Below are positions 35,103 through 43,999 of a stretch of 64,000 nucleotides of DNA, one piece after another; the first letter of the stretch is position 1; the number at the start of each line of letters is the position of its first letter. The DNA is from Cyclobacteriaceae bacterium. Lineage in GTDB: Bacteria; Bacteroidota; Bacteroidia; Cytophagales; Cyclobacteriaceae. Both the position numbers and the translations under genes were made by a program. The stretch is from NCBI GenBank assembly GCA_028278225.1, contig JANQEU010000030.1, positions 62,001 to 126,000 on the forward strand, given 5' to 3'. The notes below the pieces were generated by a model. That model did no database searches. It was not told the origin of the DNA and worked only from the letters and a program-made list of their open reading frames with translations.

Positions 35103-35354
35103 ATGGAAGTAACTACCTATTCCAATTTCAGGCAAAACCTCAGATCATTCCTCGAAAAAGTGATTACCTCAAGAGCACCATTATTTGTAACCAGGAAAGG
35201 TGGTGAGGAGGTCGTTGTATTGAGCAAATCTGACTATGAAGGAATACAGGAGACATTACATCTGTTAAGTAGTCCCAAGAATGCTCAACGTTTAAAAGAA
35301 GCTATCGAGGAATATGAAACCGGAGGGGGCCAGGTGCGTAAGTTGATGGATTAA
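35103..35354 (+). CDS. yefM: YefM/PhD-family antitoxin
   Basis: An 83-residue antitoxin, the same length as E. coli YefM. The N-terminal PhD/YefM DNA-binding domain has YSNFRQNLRSFLEKV, PLFVTRKGGEEVVVLSKSDY and YEGIQETLHLLSSP. The C-terminal tail (NAQRLKEAIEEYETGGG) is the toxin-binding part. Its stop codon overlaps the toxin ATG by one base (TAATG). Autorepression by the YefM-YoeB complex at the palindromes upstream is expected from the E. coli system. Confidence 0.92.
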   Translation: MEVTTYSNFRQNLRSFLEKVITSRAPLFVTRKGGEEVVVLSKSDYEGIQETLHLLSSPKNAQRLKEAIEEYETGGGQVRKLMD

Positions 35355-35608
35355 TGGAGGTAGTTTTTCTAACAAACGCCTGGGAGGATTACCTCTATTG
35401 GCAAACACATAACAAAAAAATATTGAAAAAGGTCAACGAACTTATCAAGCAGTGTACAAGAACACCTTATGAAGGTATTGGTAAGCCTGAAGCTTTGAAA
35501 GAAGACCTCTCAGGGTGGTGGTCAAGAAGAATTACGCTGGAACACAGACTTGTCTATAGAGTTGACACAAATCGATTAATTATAGCTCAATGTAGGAAGC
35601 ATTATTAG
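35354..35608 (+). CDS. yoeB: YoeB-family mRNA interferase toxin
   Basis: An 84-residue toxin, one base overlapping yefM. All residues known to matter in E. coli YoeB are present at the same positions: Glu46, Arg59, Arg65, His83 and C-terminal Tyr84. The body has WEDYLYWQTHNKKILKKVN and the closing RLIIAQCRKHY. YoeB binds the ribosomal A site and cuts mRNA during translation when YefM is degraded. The system looks fully intact, unlike the VapBC pair 5 kb away. Confidence 0.93.
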   Translation: MEVVFLTNAWEDYLYWQTHNKKILKKVNELIKQCTRTPYEGIGKPEALKEDLSGWWSRRITLEHRLVYRVDTNRLIIAQCRKHY

Positions 35609-35753
35609 GTTTCATATACCAAATTTAGTCTGATTCAACAAAGATTTTACTTATGCCATCAGGACATTTCCTCGAGCACATAAAGAACGGCATGAATAAA
35701 AACTAATCTCCTATAATGTAGCCTCGTTCCCAGTCTCCGATTTCAATTACCCA

Positions 35754-38507
35754 CTAACCTGTATTTCTCATGGCCCCGGCCAGCGCATTAATGGTGAGCA
35801 TCAGTTCTGTATGGATTTCATTATCAGATTGGTCTTTTTCTCTTCTATTGCGCCATTTCTTTAGTAGCGAGATTTGACGCTCATGTAAAACTTCCATCAC
35901 TGAGGCTCTGAGCTTATTGGAAAAATGATGATTGATCCTTCTACTTTCAATACCCCTGCCCAGTAACTCCAGCATGTGTGCCTGGGTCTTGTCCAATTCT
36001 CTCAGGAAAAGATTGATGAATTTTTCCCTCAATTTCTCATCACCTACCAATTCAGCATAGGCTTTCATAATATCGCGATCCGTTGCGGCCAGACTCGTAT
36101 CCACATTGGTCAGAACATACCTGATAAACGCATCCTTCTGAATGGCTTCTTTGAATTCCCGATAGCTGTCAGGCTCTTCAAGCTTTAGCTGCTCCAGAGC
36201 GGTTCCAATCCCATACCAGCTTGTCATGTGGAATCTTGCCTGGCTCCATGAAAAAACCCATGGAATCGCACGCAGATCTTCCAATGTATCAGCACCTGTT
36301 CGTTTAGCCGGCCTGGAACCGATTTTACTCGTTTCTATAGCATCAATGGGGGTACACTCTCGGAAGAAATGAATGAATCCATCTTCCTTTACAAGGTTCT
36401 CGTAGTGCTTTTTTGAATACCTGGAAAGTTTTTCGAGGATAGTTGCCTGAGGATGATATCGCCTATTGGTGTGCTTATTTCTGGTCGATTTGAATAACGT
36501 GTTTGCGGCTAAAAGTTCAAGGTTATAGGCCGCATTTACTTTATTCTCATATTTCTGAGCGATTGTCTCGCCTTGCTCGGTTAACCTGATATCACCACAA
36601 AGCGTGCTATGAGGCATGGCTTTAATAAAATAATGTGTAGGCCCGGAACCACGGCTTATTGAACCACCTTTTCCATGAAAAAACCGAATCCTGACACCCA
36701 ATTCCCTTCCAACTTCACTAAGTGTATACTGAGCCTTGTACAAACTCCATTGACTGGCTACGATACCTCCGTCCTTATTACTATCGCTATACCCCACCAT
36801 CACTTGCTGAACTTTCTCTGACGCCAGATGGGTATCCTGTAGATATTTCAGCGTACGCTGAGTGAACGGGTGCTCAAGAAACTGCTTTATGATGTCCGGT
36901 CCGTTTTCCAGGTCTTCGATCGTTTCGAGTAGTGGCACAACCGGTATTTTACTAACTGGGCCTTTATCGGTCATCTCTATAAGGCCGGCCTCACGTGCCA
37001 GCACATAAACTACCAAAAGATCGGAAAGTGATCTGGTCATACTGACAATAAAAGAACCAATACAGTTCGTGCCATACACTGAGGTATGTGATTCGATAGC
37101 ACGGTAACACTCCAGCACTGTACTGGCGTGAGAACCTAGTGGCGTATTAAGGTTGGTAAATGGCCTGGCCGATTCAAGTTCTTTATTCAGGAAGTCGATC
37201 CGTTTTTCTTCATCCCACTGACTAAATGATGTATCTGACATCAAGGCTGCTTCCAGCAGTTGTTCTACTGCTTTGTCATGAAAATCCGAATTCTGACGGA
37301 TGTCAAGAGAAGCCAAATGAAATCCAAAGGTTTGGACAATCCTGATTACCTCTACTACATCATGAAGTGCGATATCGAGAGCTCCATATCTTTTCAGTTC
37401 CTGCTGAAGTAATTTCAGATCGTCAACCAATTGTGTTGAGTGGACATAACTACCGGGAATTTCGGCCAGTGATGTAGCATGGCCTCTTTGAGTCTCAATG
37501 GGCAATTTGGTGATCATCAAATGTATGAACTGTCTGAAAGCCTCGCCCTTGTTGCGATCAAGTGAAATTTTACCTCTTTCACCCAGTTCACCGGTCATTT
37601 CCAAAATGCGTTCTTTCACCTCAAGGGAGACGTCATCCAGGTTATGGCTGAAGCTGAGTCGTCGCACAAGTTCGGAAAGCTTCCTCTTGATCACTACGAA
37701 CGCATTGAGTCGCAATTGTAAAAGTGTATGTTGTGTAACCTCTGCCGTCACCAAAGGGTGTCCGTCACGGTCCCCTCCCACCCAATTACCGAAGGTTATT
37801 TTGGGAAATGCAAAACGTTCCTGGACTACATTTTTCTCAAATCCAAGTGCTTCACAGGCATGAACCATACGTCTATCCACAACGGGAATAACCTCAGGAA
37901 AAACATTTACCAGGTAATGCAGCACATTGCGCAATTCAGAAGCTACATCCGGCTTATCGAGGTATATCTCGCCCGTTTTCCAAAGCCTGTACAATGACAG
38001 CTTGATATTTCGATGATTGATCTCCCGCTCGTGTTGGTTATACATTGAGTTTTCACGCTGAACCAGCAGGAGATACAACTCCCTGTGGTGTTCCAGAACC
38101 GTAGCTCGTTTCGCCTCGGTAGGGTGAGCAGTTAGTACCGGTTCGAGATATACTTCATTGAGGCCGTTAAGGATCTCTTCATTTGAAATCCCCAATTCCT
38201 GGAGTTGGCTAATATTGCTGGCCCAAAGCCCGTTGACAGCGGTGATCGATTCCTCTTCCACCTTTCGCCTGTTTTGGACAGCTCCGTTAACTTCAACCAT
38301 ATTTACCAACTGAAATACGACAGAATAGAGCTGGAGCACCTTCGGGGTGATCTTCAGATCTTTTTGATCACTCACCCATGGAATGCACCGGGCGATCTGA
38401 GCTTCTCCATTTTCGATCAGTACTTCTTTCAGTGCCTCAAGCAAAAACTCCAGATCGCGGTATGGCTTGCCCAGTTTTCCTTTTACTTCGATAAATGTAT
38501 CTCTCAT
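35754..38507 (-). CDS. ppc: Phosphoenolpyruvate carboxylase
   Basis: A 917-residue PEP carboxylase, which makes oxaloacetate from PEP and bicarbonate to refill the TCA cycle. Visible signatures are LTAHPTEAKR with catalytic His128, GNWVGGDRDGHP (240-251), SLDIRQNS near 400, MVGYSDSNKDGG (570-581) and the C-terminal AMRNTG. The mobile glycine loop reads FHGKGGSISRGSGPTH (610-625), where E. coli-type enzymes have FHGRGG and GRGG, so this is the divergent branch. It is a single gene, divergent from rsgA. Confidence 0.93.
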   Translation of the reverse strand: MRDTFIEVKGKLGKPYRDLEFLLEALKEVLIENGEAQIARCIPWVSDQKDLKITPKVLQLYSVVFQLVNMVEVNGAVQNRRKVEEESITAVNGLWASNISQLQELGISNEEILNGLNEVYLEPVLTAHPTEAKRATVLEHHRELYLLLVQRENSMYNQHEREINHRNIKLSLYRLWKTGEIYLDKPDVASELRNVLHYLVNVFPEVIPVVDRRMVHACEALGFEKNVVQERFAFPKITFGNWVGGDRDGHPLVTAEVTQHTLLQLRLNAFVVIKRKLSELVRRLSFSHNLDDVSLEVKERILEMTGELGERGKISLDRNKGEAFRQFIHLMITKLPIETQRGHATSLAEIPGSYVHSTQLVDDLKLLQQELKRYGALDIALHDVVEVIRIVQTFGFHLASLDIRQNSDFHDKAVEQLLEAALMSDTSFSQWDEEKRIDFLNKELESARPFTNLNTPLGSHASTVLECYRAIESHTSVYGTNCIGSFIVSMTRSLSDLLVVYVLAREAGLIEMTDKGPVSKIPVVPLLETIEDLENGPDIIKQFLEHPFTQRTLKYLQDTHLASEKVQQVMVGYSDSNKDGGIVASQWSLYKAQYTLSEVGRELGVRIRFFHGKGGSISRGSGPTHYFIKAMPHSTLCGDIRLTEQGETIAQKYENKVNAAYNLELLAANTLFKSTRNKHTNRRYHPQATILEKLSRYSKKHYENLVKEDGFIHFFRECTPIDAIETSKIGSRPAKRTGADTLEDLRAIPWVFSWSQARFHMTSWYGIGTALEQLKLEEPDSYREFKEAIQKDAFIRYVLTNVDTSLAATDRDIMKAYAELVGDEKLREKFINLFLRELDKTQAHMLELLGRGIESRRINHHFSNKLRASVMEVLHERQISLLKKWRNRREKDQSDNEIHTELMLTINALAGAMRNTG

Positions 38508-38514
38508 AAACCTG

Positions 38515-38532
38515 ATGTTGTTGATTCAACAT
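38515..38532 (-). promoter_or_regulatory. Small inverted repeat in the ppc leader
   Basis: ATGTTG and CAACAT form a perfect 6-bp stem with a 6-base loop, 7 bp upstream of the ppc ATG. It could be an operator half-site pair or a translation-masking hairpin, or chance. Confidence 0.3.
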
Positions 38533-38740
38533 TTTTCGGGCCATGAAGTTCCTTCCGTCGAACAGGGGTGAGGAATGCGACCGCAATTATAGTCAAACAA
38601 AATATGAGTGTCTTAAAGTAAGGATGTCAGAGGTGTCCAGGACTTTCTAAACATACCGGCATCATTCTTTATTTTACCGGATCCTTCTCCATCTTAACCA
38701 AAAATCACCAATTTGCAATCCTGATGACATCACGGCACAC

Positions 38741-38773
38741 TTTGGTTAATGCGTTCTAAGAATCGTAATATTG
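38741..38773 (+). promoter_or_regulatory. rsgA promoter
   Basis: TTTG (38741-38744), a 21-bp spacer and TAATATTG (38766-38773, one mismatch to TAnnTTTG) form a Bacteroidota promoter. The -7 box ends 4 bp before the rsgA ATG, so the transcript would be leaderless or nearly so. Confidence 0.5.
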
Positions 38774-38777
38774 AAAT

Positions 38778-39845
38778 ATGACACTTTCAGATCTGGGATA
38801 CCGGGAAGAATACGATAGCTACCGAAAGGAGCTAAATCTGGAAAGTTTTGGCATCGGACGGATCATTTCCGAACACAAAGAGCGATACATGGTGAAGACA
38901 ACGGAAAAGGATTATGAGGCCGAGATCGTGGGCAATCTGCGTTTCACAGCTCAGGCCAGGTCCGATTTCCCGGCCGTTGGTGATTGGGTGGCGATTTCCG
39001 AATATGATGACGATAAGGTATTGATACATGCCATCTTCCCGAGAAAGACGATTATTGAAAGAAAAGCAGTCGGCAGGTTTGGCGATAAACAGATCATTGC
39101 AACAAATATTGACTTTGCACTAATCGTTCAATCGGTGGACCGGGACTTCAATATCAACCGGATTGAGCGGTACCTGGCGATCTGTCACAATGCTGGTGTC
39201 AGCCCCATTATCATACTGAATAAGATTGACCTTATAACCAAATCACAACTTTCATCGATGATGGCATCAATCCATGAAAGGATATCTAGTATACCGATAC
39301 TTGCGATCAGTAACGAAACCATGGAAGGGATTGACCTGGTCCGGAGCCAGTTGGAGAAAGGCAGAACGTATTGCCTTCTGGGCTCGTCCGGTGTAGGAAA
39401 ATCCACTTTGCTCAATCACCTCATGCAGAGGTCCCAAATGAAAACCGGGTCGATCAGTGAAAGTACGCACAAAGGCCGGCATGTCACGAGCCACAGGGAA
39501 CTCGTTATCCTTGAAAACGGAAGCATCCTGATCGACAATCCCGGTATGAGAGAAGTAGGTATCGGGGATGCTGAAAGCGGACTCGAAATCACATTCGACG
39601 AGATCACAAAACTCTCCTCAAAGTGTAAATACAAAAATTGCACCCATACAAGTGAGACCGGTTGCGCAGTGCTTGAAGCTTTGGCCAGGGAAGAAATCGA
39701 CCAGGACTTATACAATAACTACCTGAAGATGAGGAGAGAAGAGGAATATTTCGAATCCACTGCCCTGGAGAAAAAAAAGAAGGACAAAGCCCTTGGTAAA
39801 ATGATCAAGGATGTGAAAAAAATCAGGAAACGGAATAAGTACTAG
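38778..39845 (+). CDS. rsgA: Small-subunit ribosome-assembly GTPase RsgA
   Basis: A 355-residue circularly permuted GTPase. An N-terminal OB domain (about 25-95, PAVGDWVAI) is followed by the G motifs in permuted order: G4 NKID (148-151), G1 GSSGVGKST (202-210), G2 within ESTHKGRHVT (about 228-237) and G3 DNPG (253-256). The zinc site is Cys283, Cys288, His290 and Cys296. RsgA tests and releases late 30S precursors. The C-terminus is lysine-rich (KDVKKIRKRNKY), fitting rRNA binding. It is followed by a perfect palindrome that also follows the convergent peptidase gene. Confidence 0.95.
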   Translation: MTLSDLGYREEYDSYRKELNLESFGIGRIISEHKERYMVKTTEKDYEAEIVGNLRFTAQARSDFPAVGDWVAISEYDDDKVLIHAIFPRKTIIERKAVGRFGDKQIIATNIDFALIVQSVDRDFNINRIERYLAICHNAGVSPIIILNKIDLITKSQLSSMMASIHERISSIPILAISNETMEGIDLVRSQLEKGRTYCLLGSSGVGKSTLLNHLMQRSQMKTGSISESTHKGRHVTSHRELVILENGSILIDNPGMREVGIGDAESGLEITFDEITKLSSKCKYKNCTHTSETGCAVLEALAREEIDQDLYNNYLKMRREEEYFESTALEKKKKDKALGKMIKDVKKIRKRNKY

Positions 39846-39851
39846 CGTCCA

Positions 39852-39886
39852 CACGCTGTCTTAAGTTTGAAACTTAAGACAGCGTG
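39852..39886. terminator. Perfect 17-bp inverted repeat between convergent genes
   Basis: Arms CACGCTGTCTTAAGTTT and its exact complement flank a single G. It lies between the rsgA stop and the S46 peptidase stop, which face each other. There is no T-run on either side, so it may be a bidirectional transcript end or RNA-stability hairpin, or a dispersed palindromic element. Confidence 0.55.
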
Positions 39887-39933
39887 GAGACAGCTTGCAG
39901 CTTGCGGGTACCCCGGGCATTAATTTCTGAATA

Positions 39934-41970
39934 TTATTCTGCATTCAATTCCTTAAGCAATCGATCAGCATTATAGATATACTTTACGGCTGCTGCTATT
40001 CCTCCCGCATGCACAGATACAGTCCTGTTGTAGGTATCATCAAAAATGAAATACCCCGGCAGGCTTTCTATATTGCCATCGAAGACCAATCCTACCACTT
40101 CTTTATTTTGATTGATGACCGGACTGCCGGAGTTGCCCCCGATAATATCCGCCGTACACACAAAGTTTATAGGTGCCTTAAGCATATCCATTGGCGGATT
40201 TTGCCAACGCTCAGGCAGGTTCCACGGGAACTCTCCGTCATTACTGTAGTATCTGTCGTAAAGTCCGAAGAACGTTGTTTTGACCGGAGCTTCCGTTCCG
40301 TTATAGCTATATCCCTTTACCCTTCCGTCGGCAATCCGGAGTGAGAACGTTGCATCCGGAGGGCTGCTGACACCACTTAGCTGGAACTGCAGATTCATGA
40401 TCTGCTCTTCCAATCCACTATTCTCTCTATTGACCATTCCGTACTTACCTGAGGATTCCCGATATTTTGCCGGGAAAGTATTGGCAAACTGCATCAGGGG
40501 TTCTTTGTCCAGTTTACCGGATTTTAGTTTGAAAAACTTGTCCGGGTTTTCGAGCAGGATACTTTCACTCATCACTTCAGTTGCCCGGTCATATCCGGAT
40601 TTTCCATTCATCAACTCGCCGATGTACCAGGATGTGGAAAACTGAGTAATCTCATCCAATTGAATGGCAAAAAGTGCTCTTTCCAGATTGTAATCGAATC
40701 CGTCCAAAAGGTCCTGTATTTCGGATTTCGTTTTTTCAACAGCCTCCTCATCCTCACTTTCCAGTGCTTGCTGGTAGGCTAAAAGCTTATGATTGACCTG
40801 ATTCACCTTTCCTTTTATGGCATTTGGCGAAAGCAGAAGCACATCCGGGTAAACCGCCCTGGCAACCTGCATATTTTCTTCTACACCCTTCCAGGGGTCG
40901 TCTGTCTCCAACTGCAGGTTTGATCTTACCTGTTGCTCTTTTTTCTCCTTTTTGGTCATCAGATACGGATCATTCAATCCTTTCAGACGCCCGGAATATG
41001 CTTTATGTGAGTTACTCAAACTGAAGGCAATATTGGTGACACTGTCTTTGACATAGATGTCTTCGATGTCTTCGGCTGCCTTCATCAAGATATCAAACCG
41101 GTTCTTGAGGTAACTGACGATCAATGGTGCACTTATGTCTCGCTGAAAATATAATTGTGACATGGTCTTGTATCTCCCGGTACTTCCCGGATTGCCAATA
41201 ATAAAGACCGGCTCATCCTCTGCAGCTCCCTGGGGATTGAAAGGATAATAATAAGGGGGCTTTAAGGGATTTCCGGATTCGTCATATGCTCTGAAGAAGG
41301 TGAAGTCCAGATTGTACCTGGGGTAGGTGAAATTATCGGGGTCCCCGCCAAAAAATCCGATGGCCAATTCAGGATACAATACAAGTCGTATGTCGGTGTA
41401 TCGTTTGAATCCATAGAGTGAATATTTCCCCCCACTGTAGAAAGCCCGTGTCTCCAAAACGAGATCCTTCCACTCTGGTTGGTCCGAATACCTTGCTTTT
41501 ACCACCTGGATGGCGGAATCACCACTGATATCAGTAAGCGCTTTGACCTCATCTGTGATATCGGCCACCAGGAAAAGCTGATCCACATACAGATCCGGCA
41601 CCCGGCGCTCATCTTCAAGGGTCGGCGCATAAAAACCATTTTCATCGAAATTTTCATCCGGTTTCATCACTGAAGCCGTGACACTCCTTGAACAGTGATG
41701 GTTAGTCATGATCAGGCCATTTTCAGAAACAAAAGAAGCGCTACACCAGCTCGAAAACCTAAGTGCGGATCTGCGCACATCGTCCATCCATTCCTGCGAA
41801 GGACGAAAACCATATGCTTCTTCAAAATAATCAATGGGTGGATTTTCGAACGTCCACATTTTGCCCTGGTCAAAACGGCCGGGCTGGATATCCTCCAGGC
41901 TCACAGTGTTTTGAGCAAATACTAAAAGGGTTATAACAGATAGCGGTACAACTAGTAATAATTTTTTCAT
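39934..41970 (-). CDS. S46-family dipeptidyl-peptidase, DPP7-like
   Basis: The ATG at 41970 starts a signal peptide (MKKLLLVVPLSVITLLVFAQ) and is supported by the promoter at 41992-42022; an ATG at 42021 falls inside the -33 element. The 678-residue product has the chymotrypsin-like S46 catalytic parts: LIMTNHHC with the His, and IGGNSGSPV with the Ser near the C-terminus, separated by the long helical domain. The segment TVSVHAGGI places Gly where DPP11 has the Arg that selects acidic P1 residues, so DPP7-like preference for hydrophobic P1 is inferred. It removes dipeptides from peptides in the periplasm. Confidence 0.9.
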   Translation of the reverse strand: MKKLLLVVPLSVITLLVFAQNTVSLEDIQPGRFDQGKMWTFENPPIDYFEEAYGFRPSQEWMDDVRRSALRFSSWCSASFVSENGLIMTNHHCSRSVTASVMKPDENFDENGFYAPTLEDERRVPDLYVDQLFLVADITDEVKALTDISGDSAIQVVKARYSDQPEWKDLVLETRAFYSGGKYSLYGFKRYTDIRLVLYPELAIGFFGGDPDNFTYPRYNLDFTFFRAYDESGNPLKPPYYYPFNPQGAAEDEPVFIIGNPGSTGRYKTMSQLYFQRDISAPLIVSYLKNRFDILMKAAEDIEDIYVKDSVTNIAFSLSNSHKAYSGRLKGLNDPYLMTKKEKKEQQVRSNLQLETDDPWKGVEENMQVARAVYPDVLLLSPNAIKGKVNQVNHKLLAYQQALESEDEEAVEKTKSEIQDLLDGFDYNLERALFAIQLDEITQFSTSWYIGELMNGKSGYDRATEVMSESILLENPDKFFKLKSGKLDKEPLMQFANTFPAKYRESSGKYGMVNRENSGLEEQIMNLQFQLSGVSSPPDATFSLRIADGRVKGYSYNGTEAPVKTTFFGLYDRYYSNDGEFPWNLPERWQNPPMDMLKAPINFVCTADIIGGNSGSPVINQNKEVVGLVFDGNIESLPGYFIFDDTYNRTVSVHAGGIAAAVKYIYNADRLLKELNAE

Positions 41971-41991
41971 GCCTGTATAGTCAATTTGCGC

Positions 41992-42022
41992 CAAAGCTAT
42001 ACTGATGACCTTCAATTCCAAA
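41992..42022 (-). promoter_or_regulatory. Promoter of the S46 peptidase gene
   Basis: On the minus strand TTTG (42022-42019), a 19-bp spacer and TAGCTTTG (41999-41992) match both consensus elements exactly. The leader to the ATG at 41970 is about 18 nt. Confidence 0.65.
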
Positions 42023-42122
42023 ACAGTTTATGTCATGTAGCAACTTGATTTTAACAAGGGCTCAAAAAGATTTCAAATGGTAAAACTGATGGATTCAGCT
42101 GTCAGGAACAAAGTACAGCCCC

Positions 42123-42695
42123 CTAGTTAATATTAATGACCATATCATCCGCTGCGATCAATATGATCCATGCAATCAATTGCGCAATTGCAAAAATCGT
42201 ATGGTAAGTATGCTTTCTTATGTTCCCTATGATAAAGGTCAAAAAGACAACCACGTACAATATCTGAAGAATGCTGTCAATCAGTGGTAGTTGAGAAAAA
42301 TGTATGTTGTGCCAGATGCTCACCAGGACATAGGATATGCCGATTCCATATAACCATTTCCACTGATCATCCCAGTAAAGTACCATGTCCGTTTCATTAC
42401 TCCTGGAACCGGTAGGAAATAGCATCCGGGCCTGAATAAACAATAGAATCGGAAATATGAGGACGATAAGCACATCGAACAACGTCCAGGTCCTCGGGAT
42501 CATAGAATACTCATAATTGATCCACCAATCCTGGATATGTATAATGAATACAACAACAGCATATATCATTTGAGCTGCACTAAACCGCACTTGTTTCCAA
42601 TGCGCTACAACATCCGCAATCCCCCTCAGGATTTGTGCAATACCGAGACCGAGGATAAGGGAGGTCAGGACAACTATATATTCAAACGGATCCAT
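42123..42695 (-). CDS. Small integral membrane protein, unknown function
   Basis: A 190-residue protein with about six hydrophobic segments and no signal peptide. It begins MDPFEYIVVLTSLILGLGIA, a start seen in a family of uncharacterised bacterial membrane proteins. It has a conserved-looking HIQDWWINYEY after the second helix and charged loops such as DDQWKW. No transport or enzyme motif is recognisable. A perfect -7 box lies 19 bp upstream, so it is probably transcribed alone. Confidence 0.65.
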   Translation of the reverse strand: MDPFEYIVVLTSLILGLGIAQILRGIADVVAHWKQVRFSAAQMIYAVVVFIIHIQDWWINYEYSMIPRTWTLFDVLIVLIFPILLFIQARMLFPTGSRSNETDMVLYWDDQWKWLYGIGISYVLVSIWHNIHFSQLPLIDSILQILYVVVFLTFIIGNIRKHTYHTIFAIAQLIAWIILIAADDMVININ

Positions 42696-42713
42696 CTACC
42701 ATCGTTCAAAATT

Positions 42714-42721
42714 CAAATATA
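42714..42721 (-). promoter_or_regulatory. -7 box of the membrane protein gene
   Basis: On the minus strand TATATTTG matches TAnnTTTG exactly, giving a leader of about 14 nt to the ATG at 42695. No -33 element at the usual distance. Confidence 0.45.
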
Positions 42722-42826
42722 TAGTGAAGGATGGAATCTCAGGGTTCTGAAACAAATTCCCCACGCGGGTCATTGGAATGGTAATTCATGGCGGAAATGC
42801 CATAAATGTATCGCTTTGATTTGCTG

Positions 42827-43714
42827 CTAAAGGGATACTTCATCCCTCGAATTATGGAGATGCGATTCCGCTTTGGGTGAAAAATCTGACTTTTCCAAAT
42901 CACTTTCAATACCTTCGCTGCATTCAATGCCCTTTCGGAGCAGTTTTCTGAACCGTTCAATGAATCTTGCCGTGGGGGCTCCATCCAGGGTATCATGATC
43001 TATGGAAATTGTGACACAAACCATCTCTTTTTCTATTAATTCACCATTTTCAATACCCGGCAATTTTCTAATCCCCCCTACCATGGCACTGATTACATGG
43101 GGCGTTATAGGTAAGATCCACCCCGCATTATTGTAACTGAACATTCCCATTGATGAGAAACCAATCGTACCATTGATCTTTTTCTTGAGAAAAGGATCTT
43201 TTGACATTCTTTTCAGAAACCATCGACGTAAAAATCCGGTCTTCCTGACTACGCTATAGAGAAATTTCTTTCTACGCATTTCCTCACTTTCGATCAAACC
43301 GGAAGATTCAGCTTTCTTGGCATTTACGATCTCCTCTGAAATCTCATAAACTGACTTGGTATTAGCTTTTCTAACTATATAACTAATAGGGACCGGTACT
43401 CCGTCAACACTCCGCTCGACCATTGTTGAAACGTCCACGTCATCAAATATTACGAGCTTGTTACCTTTTCTGCTGGCCTGGATTCTTTTATCCTCCGCAA
43501 CTGCCCGGACATAACAGCTGAGCAAATAACCTGTGAGAGAAACAGGCCTTTTGTACTTCCTGCCAGCTCGCCGTAATTCATCCCGAATACCGGTAATATC
43601 CAATTCCAGAAACACATAGGCCGTGTGTTTCTTTTTCCCAATCTTAAGAAAATCCACTATTTGCTTTCGCTCAAGCGAAAACGGCAAGGTTTTATATTGC
43701 GGTTTTGTCATCAT
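42827..43714 (-). CDS. Stand-alone 2-oxoacid dehydrogenase acyltransferase (E2-type) domain protein
   Basis: A 295-residue cytoplasmic protein that resembles only the catalytic trimer domain of E2 acyltransferases and CAT. It has LTGYLLSCYVRAVAEDKRIQ, the GTIGFSSMGMFSYNNAGW region, and the active-site pattern SIDHDTLDGAPTARF, matching the HxxxDG motif (His and Asp). No lipoyl or subunit-binding domain is present and no E1/E3 gene is nearby. An acyl transfer to an unknown acceptor is inferred. The C-terminal 30 residues are charged and variable. It is a single gene, divergent from the PadR gene. Confidence 0.75.
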   Translation of the reverse strand: MMTKPQYKTLPFSLERKQIVDFLKIGKKKHTAYVFLELDITGIRDELRRAGRKYKRPVSLTGYLLSCYVRAVAEDKRIQASRKGNKLVIFDDVDVSTMVERSVDGVPVPISYIVRKANTKSVYEISEEIVNAKKAESSGLIESEEMRRKKFLYSVVRKTGFLRRWFLKRMSKDPFLKKKINGTIGFSSMGMFSYNNAGWILPITPHVISAMVGGIRKLPGIENGELIEKEMVCVTISIDHDTLDGAPTARFIERFRKLLRKGIECSEGIESDLEKSDFSPKAESHLHNSRDEVSL

Positions 43715-43938
43715 GCACCATAATCATTAAGTCAATAAATCTTACTTTTCACTTTCCGTTATGGTTGCTGATTTGTGACTATAATCTATTAAAGTTTGAC
43801 CTTAATCGCTTAATTATTAAAGAGTTATTTCCGTACTAATGATTAAAATCAGTTCCCGGGCGAGATGAGACCAGCGGTATTGAAAATAACATAGTCAGGC
43901 AGTGCACCCGGTACCTCCATCGCAGGGTAACCAGGGAA

Positions 43939-43987
43939 TTGTAAATATACAAATAGGAATTATAAATTTAATATCCTACATTTAGGA
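43939..43987 (+). promoter_or_regulatory. Two 5-4-5 inverted repeats upstream of padR, candidate operators
   Basis: TTGTA-aata-TACAA (43939-43952) and TCCTA-catt-TAGGA (43974-43987) share the same arm and spacer lengths, and an extra TAGGA lies at 43954-43958. A near -7 box TACATTTA (43977-43984) overlaps the second. PadR proteins usually repress their own operon, so these are plausible sites. The rest of the 43715-43998 gap shows nothing recognisable. Confidence 0.4.
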
Positions 43988-43999
43988 AAAATTAATTTT

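Noticed and set aside
41971-42021. Upstream ATG of the S46 peptidase at 42021
   Set aside because: It lies within the -33 element of a full-match promoter, and the signal peptide starts at 41970.
42739-42996. 85-codon minus-strand frame overlapping the acyltransferase 3' end
   Set aside because: It is out of frame with a supported gene and has no independent start signal or motif.
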